Below, piece after piece: positions 33,511-41,500 of a DNA stretch of 44,982 bases. The stretch comes from Pseudomonadota bacterium. Lineage in GTDB: Bacteria; Pseudomonadota; Gammaproteobacteria; Burkholderiales; Rhodocyclaceae. Numbering within the stretch: the stretch's first letter is position 1; each line of letters opens with the position of its first letter. Position numbers and translations under genes: made by a program. Location of the stretch: assembly GCA_029780075.1 (NCBI GenBank), contig JAKOZI010000269.1:1-44982 (forward strand), given 5' to 3'. The notes under the pieces were generated by a model, which was given only the letters and a program-made list of their open reading frames with translations, had not been told where the DNA came from and did not search any database.

Positions 33511-35298
33511 GTGGAGATATACAAGGCAGACGTCGTGATCGTGGGCGGCGGTGGGGCAGGCCTGCGGGCAGCGATCGCTGTGGCCGAGTCTGATCCGGCT
33601 CTCAGGATCGCTCTGGTATCAAAGGTGTATCCAATGCGCAGCCATACCGTCGCCGCTGAAGGGGGGTCGGCGGGGGTCAAGTTGCCGACCGACAGCCTCG
33701 ACTATCATTTCAATGATACCGTTGGTGGTGGCGACTGGCTTTGCGAGCAGGACGTGGTGGAGTACTTCGTGGCGCACTGTGCCGAGGAATTGACCCAACT
33801 CGAGCACTGGGGTTGTCCGTGGAGCCGTACGCCGGACGGTCACGTCAATGTGCGTGCCTTTGGCGGCATGAAGATCGAGCGTACCTGGTTTGCGGCTGAC
33901 AAGACCGGTTTTCATATGCTGCACACACTGTTCCAGACCTCGATCAAATACCCGTCGATCAAGCGTTTCGACGAACATTTCTGCGTTGATCTGGTGGTCG
34001 AGGACGGTCGCGTCCAGGGCGTTGTCGCGATCGAGATTGGTTCCGGTGAATTTACTCTGGTCGAGGCCAGATCGGTGGTCATTGCGACTGGCGGCGCCGG
34101 GCGGGTCTTCCGCGAGAACACCAACGGCGGCGTGGTGACTGGCGACGGCATGGCTTTGGCCTACCGGCACGGGGTACCCCTGCGGGACATGGAATTCGTT
34201 CAGTATCACCCGACCTGCATGCCGGGTACCGGCCTGCTGTTTACGGAAGCATGTCGTGGCGAGGGGGGCTTTCTGGTTAACAAGGACGGCTATCGCTATC
34301 TTCAGGACTACGGTCTTGGGCCGGCCGAGCCGACGCCGCGGAACAAGGCGATGGAACTCGGGCCGCGCGACCGCTTGAGCCAGGCCTTCTGGTACGAGCA
34401 ACAGAAGGGTCGCACCATCGAGGGGCAGCACGGTTCGGTGGTGCATCTCGATCTCCGCCATCTCGGCGAAGCCAAGCTGCGTGAGCGCTTGCCGCAAATC
34501 TACGAACTGGCTGAGCAGTTTCTCGGTGTCGACCCGGCGCGCGCGCCGATACCGGTTCGCCCGGCGGTGCATTACACCATGGGCGGCATTCTGGTTGACG
34601 GCCTCTGTGCGTCGCCGCTGGCTGGTCTCTATGCCGCCGGTGAGTGTTCCAGCGTGGGTATCCACGGTGCTAACCGGCTCGGCTCGAATTCCCTGTCCGA
34701 ACTCTGCGTTTTTGGCAAGGTGGCAGGCGTCGAAGCGGCGGGTTTTGCGCGCTCTGTAGCGCCGGGAAATTCCGCGAGCCTGCACAAGCAGGCGCAGGCC
34801 GTCGAGCAACGGGTGCTTGCATTGAAAACCAGAACCGGCGGGAGCGAACGTATCGCCACCTTGCGCAAGGAGATGGCGCAGACCATGGAAGATGGCTGCG
34901 GAATCTACCGTTTGGCGGAAACGATGCAGAAGACCTGCAGCAAACTCGACGAACTCAAGGAGCGCTTCGGGAAAGTCAATCTGGAAGACAAATCTAGCGT
35001 CTGGAACACCGAATGGCTGCTGGCGATCGAACTCGAGTACCAGCTTGACGTAGCGCAGACGATGGCTTATTCGGCCCTGCACCGGCGCGAGTCGCGTGGT
35101 GCCCACCAGCGGCTCGACGGCTTCGAGCAGCGCGACGACGTCAACTTCCTGAAACATTCGCAGGCGCATTATGTCGCTGGCGGCGCGCCACGCATCGACT
35201 ATGGCCCGGTCAAGATCACCAAGTCCCAGCCAGGTACCCGCGCCTACGGTGCGGCAGGCGAAAAGGCCGAGCAGGAAAGGAAGGCGTCCCATGTCTGA
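33511..35298 (+). CDS. frdA: Fumarate reductase flavoprotein subunit
   Basis: FrdA reduces fumarate to succinate at the cytoplasmic face. His45 in [10 protein letters not shown] is the residue that carries FAD covalently in E. coli FrdA. Active-site segments include [31 protein letters not shown] and [15 protein letters not shown]. At 595 residues it is close to E. coli FrdA (602). The start is GTG 33511 behind AAAGGATG. The four genes A-B-C-D overlap by 4-8 bases, showing one operon. A succinate dehydrogenase is the other option, but separate C and D anchors of E. coli Frd size and adjacent rquA favour fumarate reductase. Confidence 0.9.
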   Translation: MEIYKADVVIVGGGGAGLRAAIAVAESDPALRIALVSKVYPMRSHTVAAEGGSAGVKLPTDSLDYHFNDTVGGGDWLCEQDVVEYFVAHCAEELTQLEHWGCPWSRTPDGHVNVRAFGGMKIERTWFAADKTGFHMLHTLFQTSIKYPSIKRFDEHFCVDLVVEDGRVQGVVAIEIGSGEFTLVEARSVVIATGGAGRVFRENTNGGVVTGDGMALAYRHGVPLRDMEFVQYHPTCMPGTGLLFTEACRGEGGFLVNKDGYRYLQDYGLGPAEPTPRNKAMELGPRDRLSQAFWYEQQKGRTIEGQHGSVVHLDLRHLGEAKLRERLPQIYELAEQFLGVDPARAPIPVRPAVHYTMGGILVDGLCASPLAGLYAAGECSSVGIHGANRLGSNSLSELCVFGKVAGVEAAGFARSVAPGNSASLHKQAQAVEQRVLALKTRTGGSERIATLRKEMAQTMEDGCGIYRLAETMQKTCSKLDELKERFGKVNLEDKSSVWNTEWLLAIELEYQLDVAQTMAYSALHRRESRGAHQRLDGFEQRDDVNFLKHSQAHYVAGGAPRIDYGPVKITKSQPGTRAYGAAGEKAEQERKASHV

Positions 35299-36046
35299 AC
35301 ACCAGAAGACGATCGAAATCGAAGTTCTGCGTTACAACCCCGAAACGGACAAGGAACCGCACCGGCAGGTCTTCGAGGTGCCGTTTACCGACGACATGTC
35401 GGTACTGCAGGGGGTGCAGTACATCAAGGACTACCTCGACGGCTCGCTGAGCTTTCGCTGGTCGTGCCGGATGGCCATTTGCGGCAGCTGCGGGATGATG
35501 ATCAATGGCGAACCGAACCTGTCCTGCCAGACTTTTCTGCGGGACTATTATCCGGCCCGCGTGCGGGTCGAGGCCCTTGCGCATTTCCCGATCGAGCGCG
35601 ATCTGGTGATCGGTATGGAAGGTTTTATCGAGAAACTGGAAAGTATCCAGCCCTACATTATCCCGAAGGAAGCGCGTACTTTGGCGCAGGGCGAGTACCT
35701 GCAGACGCCCGAGCAATTGAATGCCTACGAGCAGTTCAGTTCGTGTATCAACTGCCTGCTCTGCTATGCAGCCTGTCCGCAGTTCGGCCTCAATTCGAGC
35801 TTTGTCGGGCCGGCGGCGATCGCTTTGCTGCATCGCTACAACGTCGATTCTCGCGACGGTGGCAAGGCCGAGCGGATGGAACTGGTCAATGCCGAAGAAG
35901 GTGTATTCAACTGCACGGCCGTAGGTTATTGCTCCGAGGTCTGTCCTAAACATGTTGACCCGGCCAACGCCGTCAACCAGAACAAGACCAATAGTGCGAT
36001 GGACTATTTTCTGCGTTTCCTTGCTCCGAAGGGAGGTGCAAAGTGA
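35291..36046 (+). CDS. frdB: Fumarate reductase iron-sulphur subunit
   Basis: FrdB passes electrons from quinol to the flavin. At 251 residues it has the 2Fe-2S ligands Cys59, Cys64, Cys67 and Cys79 ([13 protein letters not shown]), a 4Fe-4S set [12 protein letters not shown] (Cys152, 155, 158) and a 3Fe-4S set with Cys162, 208 and 214 ([13 protein letters not shown], with Cys218 joining the 4Fe-4S cluster). The start ATG 35291 overlaps the frdA stop by 8 bases. A longer frame upstream is the frdA coding region. Confidence 0.93.
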   Translation: MSEHQKTIEIEVLRYNPETDKEPHRQVFEVPFTDDMSVLQGVQYIKDYLDGSLSFRWSCRMAICGSCGMMINGEPNLSCQTFLRDYYPARVRVEALAHFPIERDLVIGMEGFIEKLESIQPYIIPKEARTLAQGEYLQTPEQLNAYEQFSSCINCLLCYAACPQFGLNSSFVGPAAIALLHRYNVDSRDGGKAERMELVNAEEGVFNCTAVGYCSEVCPKHVDPANAVNQNKTNSAMDYFLRFLAPKGGAK

Positions 36047-36441
36047 ACAAGCGTCGTCCCTATGTTCGCTCCATGGAGGGTTGGTGGCGGAAGAATCCCT
36101 TCTTCGTCGAGTACATGATTCACGAGGGAACGGCCCTGTTTGTCGCCGCCTACGCCGCCATTCTGCTCACCGGTCTGGTCCGTCTGTCGCAGGGAGAAGC
36201 CGCCTGGACGGCCTGGCTCACTGCGCTCAAGAACCCGTGGTACATCGGTTTCCACCTGTTGGCACTGGTTGCCATCGCTTATCATACGTACACGTGGTTC
36301 AAGATCATGCCGCGGACCATGCCCCCGGTGGTCGTTGGCGGCCAGCGTCTGTCGGCTTGGGCAATTACCGGCAGCGGGCTTGCCGTCGCGGCTGCGGCCA
36401 GTCTTGGATTGCTCGCTCTGGTATGGGGGATGGCACGATGA
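36043..36441 (+). CDS. frdC: Fumarate reductase membrane anchor subunit C
   Basis: A 132-residue protein with three membrane helices (about residues 28-48, 65-85, 105-128). It begins [20 protein letters not shown], the standard FrdC start, with Glu28 of HEGTA in the first helix, the quinone-site region in E. coli. It starts at GTG 36043, overlapping the frdB TGA. FrdC and FrdD hold the quinol site without haem. Confidence 0.92.
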   Translation: MNKRRPYVRSMEGWWRKNPFFVEYMIHEGTALFVAAYAAILLTGLVRLSQGEAAWTAWLTALKNPWYIGFHLLALVAIAYHTYTWFKIMPRTMPPVVVGGQRLSAWAITGSGLAVAAAASLGLLALVWGMAR

Positions 36442-36806
36442 AACCGACGCTGAAACGTTCCAACGCACCGATTTTCTGGGCACTGTTCGGAGCCGGCGGC
36501 ATGTTGTCGGCGCTGTTCGGCCCGATGCTGGTGTTCATTACCGGCATTGCGGTTCCACTTGGCCTGCTGCTGCCGCCGGATACCATGAGCTATCCGCGCA
36601 TGCTTGCCTTTGCCCAGAACTGGATCGGCAAGGGCTTTGTTTTCGCGGTCATCGCACTCTTCCTGTGGCACGCCGCCCACCGCATCTTTCACAGTCTGCA
36701 CGATGTCGGTATTCACGCTGGCACCGGCGCCAAGTTGCTTTGCTACGGGCTGGCCATGCTGGGTACGGTGGTCGCAGCGTACGCCCTGCTGACCATCGGT
36801 TTCTAG
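36438..36806 (+). CDS. frdD: Fumarate reductase membrane anchor subunit D
   Basis: A 122-residue protein with three membrane helices, starting [20 protein letters not shown], the usual FrdD opening, and containing LWHAAHRIFHSLHDVGIH in the loop/third helix area as FrdD does. The ATG 36438 overlaps the frdC stop by four bases. It ends the operon; a nine-base-stem hairpin follows at 36822-36850. Confidence 0.92.
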   Translation: MKPTLKRSNAPIFWALFGAGGMLSALFGPMLVFITGIAVPLGLLLPPDTMSYPRMLAFAQNWIGKGFVFAVIALFLWHAAHRIFHSLHDVGIHAGTGAKLLCYGLAMLGTVVAAYALLTIGF

Positions 36807-36821
36807 GGGCTATGTTCTCTA

Positions 36822-36850
36822 GGCGCGGCGGTGCGGACACTCGCCGCGCC
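36822..36850 (+). terminator. Hairpin after frdD
   Basis: GGCGCGGCG (36822-36830) and CGCCGCGCC (36842-36850) form a perfect nine-base GC stem with an 11-base loop 15 bases after the frdD stop. No long T run follows. It may serve both frdD and the convergent PilZ gene. Confidence 0.55.
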
Positions 36851-36909
36851 AGCCCTGCTTCAAGCCTTGCTATAGATAGGGTTGGCTTTCTAGGAGTACA
36901 TCCATCTCC

Positions 36910-37713
36910 CTAGCCCATGCCGCTGATCCGGGCTTTGCGCTCGCGCTCGACACGTGTGATATAGCGTTGCACCATGCTCATCCTCACTCCCGGCAAGGAA
37001 ATGAATTCGCAGCCGACGCGAATGTAGCGGGAACCACTCTTGGTCGTGACGTCAAACTTGTTGCGCACGCACAGGTTGGCGACCAGCAGGCCCTCGTCAG
37101 GAAGCGTCATCTTGCAGTCGGTCAGAACGGCACCGCGCTGGAGGAGCGCTGCCAGGCTGGGGGTCGCCATCAGGCCAACGCCGCCGCCGCTGAGGTCGAG
37201 CAACGATGCTTCCAGGACCAGGGTGCTACCATCGGCACGCCTGAGCGTGGCGACGAACTTGACCGGTTTGGCGACAGGTGTGGAGAGTCTGAAATACTCG
37301 CGCCGCTGCAGTCGCAGCACTTGGTCAGGCAATTCGGCACGGAACGCCGGATGTCCGGCGCTGCGTGTTTCGGAAAGATGGCGCAAGGTGAACTGCACCT
37401 TCACCTTATCCACTGCGGCGGTCAGAATAAGCTGCTCGGCCTGCAGGGCCTGACTGTTGATGGTGTCTTCACGACCGCCTTCGAGGATGAGGAAACCGCT
37501 TGCCGTATCGATATTCAGCACCGAGGTGAGCAGAAAGGACCTGCCCTGGTTGAAGTAGACGCTGACCAGTGCCCGTCGCTCGATCAGCGCGCGCAGGACA
37601 GCAACGATCTCTGCTTTGGAATGCAGCAGGTATTGACCGTAATCCTCAGGCCGTTCGATCTCGAATCGAATCGGCGTCTGTTCTGCCTGTGCCTGAACGT
37701 CAGTTTCTTCCAT
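36910..37713 (-). CDS. ycgR: YcgR-type flagellar brake protein with PilZ domain
   Basis: A 267-residue cyclic di-GMP receptor. The N-terminal YcgR domain covers about residues 15-125; the PilZ domain starts with QRREYFR (Arg138, Arg142) and has DLSGGGVG (Asp173, Ser175, Gly177), the residues that grip cyclic di-GMP. YcgR proteins slow flagella when cyclic di-GMP is high. ATG 37713 has GGAAGAA upstream; a longer frame to 37851 is not supported. It is convergent with frdD and 73 bases from the FlhB-like gene, giving a motility/second-messenger pair. Confidence 0.85.
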   Translation of the reverse strand: MEETDVQAQAEQTPIRFEIERPEDYGQYLLHSKAEIVAVLRALIERRALVSVYFNQGRSFLLTSVLNIDTASGFLILEGGREDTINSQALQAEQLILTAAVDKVKVQFTLRHLSETRSAGHPAFRAELPDQVLRLQRREYFRLSTPVAKPVKFVATLRRADGSTLVLEASLLDLSGGGVGLMATPSLAALLQRGAVLTDCKMTLPDEGLLVANLCVRNKFDVTTKSGSRYIRVGCEFISLPGVRMSMVQRYITRVERERKARISGMG

Positions 37714-37786
37714 TGGTTCTTCCGGAATCAGCTGGAGTCGGCAGTTTAAAGCAAAACCGCTGCCGGGGTCACCGACCACGCGAACA

Positions 37787-38113
37787 TCACCGTTCCGGCT
37801 TCTCTTCTGTGGGGGCTGTGAGGAGTGGTGCGGGCCGTAGCGAAGAGCCATTCTCGAGCCGGTAAAGCCAGGCCAGCAGTTCGGCTACTGCCAGGTAAAG
37901 TTGTGGCGGGATACGCTGATCGAGATCCACCTGCATCAGCAGCGACACCAACTCTGCGGATTCATGCACATATACCCCGTGCTCATGAGCACGGGCGATG
38001 ATCTGTTCGGCCACCAGTCCGCGCCCTTTGGCGACGACACGCGGTGCTGCGTCGGTTTGGCTGTAGGCAAGCGCGACGGCGTTCTTGAGCGACTCAACCG
38101 TTGCTTTCCGCAC
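37787..38113 (-). CDS. FlhB C-terminal-domain-like protein
   Basis: A 108-residue protein homologous to the cytoplasmic C-terminal part of FlhB: ALAYSQTDAAPRVVAKGRG, then AEQIIARAHEHGVYVHESAE and DQRIPPQLYLAVAELLAWLY. It lacks the NPTH cleavage motif and membrane part of full FlhB, as stand-alone FlhB-like proteins do. Such genes usually follow fliK; no fliK is visible here. The start is GTG 38113. It may modulate flagellar export; exact role is not known. Confidence 0.82.
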   Translation of the reverse strand: MRKATVESLKNAVALAYSQTDAAPRVVAKGRGLVAEQIIARAHEHGVYVHESAELVSLLMQVDLDQRIPPQLYLAVAELLAWLYRLENGSSLRPAPLLTAPTEEKPER

Positions 38114-38340
38114 ACGCCTCCCTTCCTGGTCTCGCCAATCCAGGCGGCGGCCCCATGTCCAGGTGCGGGCCGCGCGAGAACTCGATCGATTCTCTCTGGC
38201 GGCTGCGGTGGTGCCGGCGTCCTGGGCAATCGCGGTAGGTGGTGGTGATCATTGGACCACATCTTACCCCGGGCGAGCCGATTTCGGTATTTTGCCGCAC
38301 CTGACCGTCGGCGAGCAGCGAGAAAACATGCGTCAGGGTA
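38114..38340. other. Divergent intergenic region
   Basis: With 38341-38538 this 425-bp stretch has no gene. The left part up to 38340 contains no clear coding frame, and I see no promoter for the FlhB-like gene with confidence. The right part holds a promoter, a cyclic di-GMP riboswitch and a hairpin over the ribosome binding site, listed separately. Confidence 0.6.
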
Positions 38341-38368
38341 TTGACAGGATGAGCATAAGGTGTAAGCT
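38341..38368 (+). promoter_or_regulatory. Sigma-70-type promoter for the riboswitch and RTX protease
   Basis: A perfect TTGACA (38341-38346) is followed at 16 bases by a weak TAAGCT (38363-38368). Transcription would begin near 38375, just ahead of the riboswitch P1 stem, which supports the assignment. Confidence 0.5.
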
Positions 38369-38375
38369 GAGCAAC

Positions 38376-38467
38376 ATCTTATCCAAAGGCAAACGGGGAG
38401 AAATCTCCGGACGCAAAGCCGAGGGCCCTCACCTGAATTTCGGGAAGGGCGGCCGGGTTGCATAGAT
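38376..38467 (+). ncRNA. Cyclic di-GMP-I (GEMM-I) riboswitch
   Basis: The core shows GGCAAAC (38388-38394), a hairpin GGGGA-GAAA-TCTCC with a GNRA loop, GGACGCAAAGCC (38409-38420) and the closing GGCCGGGTTGC (38451-38461), the conserved blocks of the GEMM-I aptamer. ATCTTAT (38376-38382) can pair with ATAGAT (38462-38467) as P1. The GAAA loop and the GGGC...GGCGGCC side stem fit the known tetraloop-receptor layout. It is in the leader of the RTX metalloprotease, 71 bases before its start codon. Direction of control is not evident from sequence alone. Confidence 0.88.
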
Positions 38468-38513
38468 TCAGCGCAGTTTGCTGGGTATCTCCTGAGCGCC
38501 CTCGACCTTGCCG

Positions 38514-38531
38514 CCTTCTTACTTGAAGGAG
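38514..38531 (+). promoter_or_regulatory. Hairpin over the RTX protease ribosome binding site
   Basis: CCTTC (38514-38518) can pair with GAAGG (38525-38529), hiding most of GAAGGAG (38525-38531), which is seven bases before GTG 38539. CTCCT at 38489-38493 can pair with AGGAG (38527-38531) as a competing structure. This may be the expression platform of the riboswitch. Confidence 0.5.
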
Positions 38532-38538
38532 TGGCACT

Positions 38539-41500
38539 GTGGCGCTAGCATCCTGGACCCAAGAGCAAATTCTTGCTCAACTCGATACCGGCTATCATTG
38601 GTCTGGAAGTACGATTACGTACGCCTTCCCGACAACGTCAAGCGGCATCTATGGCAGCGCAGAACTCTCCGGATTCCAGGGTCTGAATGCTACTCAACAG
38701 GCCGCCGCCAGGCTGGCACTGCAAACCTGGGATGACCTCATCGCTCCGGACTTCCTCGAAGTCAGCTCCGGTTCGTCGAATATCGAATACGGAACAAGCA
38801 CCACCGGTATTGGCTATGCCCATGCCTATCTGCCGACGACCGGCAGTGTGTGGTTCAACCGTGCTTATGCGGACTTGATGGCGCCGCAGGTTGGCGCACA
38901 CTCCTTCCTGACCTACATTCATGAGACAGGGCATGCTCTCGGCCTGGATCACATGGGCGATTACAACGGATCAGGCACCTGGACGCCGTCGAGTTACCAG
39001 GATAGTGGCGTCTATTCCGTGATGTCCTATTTCGGACCCAACTGGGGTTCGGGTTCGACCAGTGGCGTAGGTCTGGTGGCCTGGGCTGACTGGATCGGTG
39101 CCGACGGAAGACTTTATTCACCCCAAACGCCGATGCTCAACGACATCATGGCCCTGCAGGCCATGTATGGTGCCGAGACGACAACGCGTACAGGCAACAC
39201 CACCTATGGATTTAACAGCACGGATTTCGGTGCTTTGTCCGCGATCTACAATTTTGCGGTAAACCTCCACCCGATCCTGACGATTTACGACTCCGCGGGT
39301 ACTGATACGCTTGACCTGAGCGGATGGTCTACCTCCAGCACCATCGATCTCGCGCCAGGTGCCTATTCCTCATGCAACAGCATGACCAACAACATTGCGA
39401 TCGCGTACACCTGCTCTATCGAAAATGCGGTCGGTGGCGCCGGTGCCGACACGATCAGCGGTAACACCCTGAACAACTCTCTCGACGGCGGCATGGGGAA
39501 TGATTCGCTGTCGGGAGGAGGCGGTGACGATGTTCTCGTGGCGGGGTCCGGCAACGACCTTCTTGATGGGGGAACGGGTAACGACACGGTGGTGTTTTCA
39601 GGCGCGTTCTCCGATTACAGCTTCTCCTATATTGTCGGCCAGGGTTTCACCTTTGTCGGCAGCGCTACCGGTTCGGACATCGTCAAGGATGTCGAGACCT
39701 TTGTGTTCTCGAACGTGACGAAGTCCGCCAGCGAGTTGTCGGATGGCTCCGGTGTTGCCCTGGACCCCGTCACGGTGTCGATTGCGGCCAGCGCACCGTC
39801 GGTGTTCGAAGGTAATAGCGGGTCGACCGCCTATGTCTTCAACGTCAGCCTCAGTGCAGCGAGCAGTACGGTGCAAACCGTTAACTGGCGAGTGGCCGGA
39901 TCCGGCGTGTCCGCGGCCACTGCTGCCGACTTTTCCGGTGTGACCACGGGTAGTATCACTTTTCAGGCCGGCGAAACGGCAAAAGCGATCCAGATTTTCA
40001 TTGCCGGCGACACGCAGGTGGAGTCTGACGAGGGCTTGACCGTCAGTCTGACCAGTCCTTCGTCGGGGCTGGTCCTGGGTACCTCAAGCGCCACGGGTAC
40101 CATCCGTAACGATGACGTCGTCGTGGTCCCTGACGATTACACGATGACCACCGCGACGCGCGGGTTGGTTACCGTCGGCGGTGGCGCAGTATCCGGGGTC
40201 ATCGAGACGGCGTCCGATGGCGACCTCTTCAAGGTCAGCCTGACTGCGGGTTATACCTATGTGTTCAACCTCAAACGCGTTGGCGGGGCTCTCGATCCGT
40301 ACCTTGAACTCTATGGCTCAACCCTGACGGTAATCACCCAGAATGATGATGCAAGTACGTCGACCACCGATTCGCAGATCATCTATACCGCGACGGCGAG
40401 CGGAACCCATTACCTGGCAGCCAAGGGCGATGCACTGTCCACAGGCAGTTACTCGATCAGCGCGATTCCCTGTACCGGGCTGACACTCAACGGTGATGAC
40501 GCTGCCAACACCCTGAACGGTACCTCCGGTATTGACCGACTTTATGGCCTTGGCGGCAACGACACGCTGAACGCCGGTTTGGGCAATGATCTGCTTGATG
40601 GTGGCACTGGCGTCGACCAAATGCTGGGCGGGAGTGGTGACGATGTCTACCTGGTTGACGACAGCGGTGATGTCGTGACTGAAAGCAGTGCCACGGGTGG
40701 CACAGATCTGGTACGGGCATCGGCTTCCTGGGCTTTGTCGGCCAATGTCGAGAACCTGCAACTGGAGGGCACCGCCGACCTTATGGGCACTGGCAACACA
40801 CTGGCCAACATCATTACCGGTAACAGCGGAAACAACGTGTTGAATGGCCAGGCCGGTATCGACACCATGAACGGTGGCGAGGGCTCCGACATCTACCTGA
40901 TCGGGGCTGCTTCCGAGCATGCGGCTGCAGAGATCGCCGACAGCGGCAGCACGGGTGTCGACGAGGTGCGGTTTGCGGCCACCAGCGCCGGCACGCTGAA
41001 GTTGTTTACGGGTGACAGAGGCATCGAGCAGGTGGTGCTTGGCACAGGGACCGGTGCGGTGGCGACGACCACCGGCACGGCTGCCCTCAATGTCGACGCG
41101 TCGGCCCTGACCAAGGCCATCACCCTGGTCGGTAACGATGGTGCCAACATCCTCACTGGGACAGCCTACGCTGACCGGATCGAGGGCGGCGGCGGCGTCG
41201 ACGTCTTGAACGGCCTGGCTGGGGTTGACAGCATGGATGGTGGCGAAGGTTCCGACATCTACCTGATCGCGCTTGCTTCCGAGCATCTATCGGCGGAGAT
41301 CACCGATAGCGGCAGTGCCGGGGTTGACGAAGTGCGTTTTGCGGCCGCCAGCGCCGCTACCCTGAAACTGTACGCGGGGGACAGTGGCATCGAACGGGTG
41401 GTTCTTGGCACCGGCACAGGCGCTGCGGCGACGACGACCGGCACGGCTGCTCTCAATGTTGATGCTTCGTCACTGTCCAATGGTGTCGCCATGATCGGCA

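Noticed and set aside
33619..35292. 557-residue minus-strand open frame opposite frdA
   Set aside because: Shadow frame of a fully recognisable frdA.
36043..36806. Possibility that the locus is succinate dehydrogenase
   Set aside because: Two separate anchors of E. coli FrdC/FrdD size, FrdC/FrdD-type starts and adjacent rquA favour fumarate reductase; biochemical direction remains unproven.
37936..38463. fliK-like gene upstream of the FlhB-like gene
   Set aside because: The open frame there has no FliK-like sequence, is arginine/cysteine-rich and overlaps the riboswitch region.
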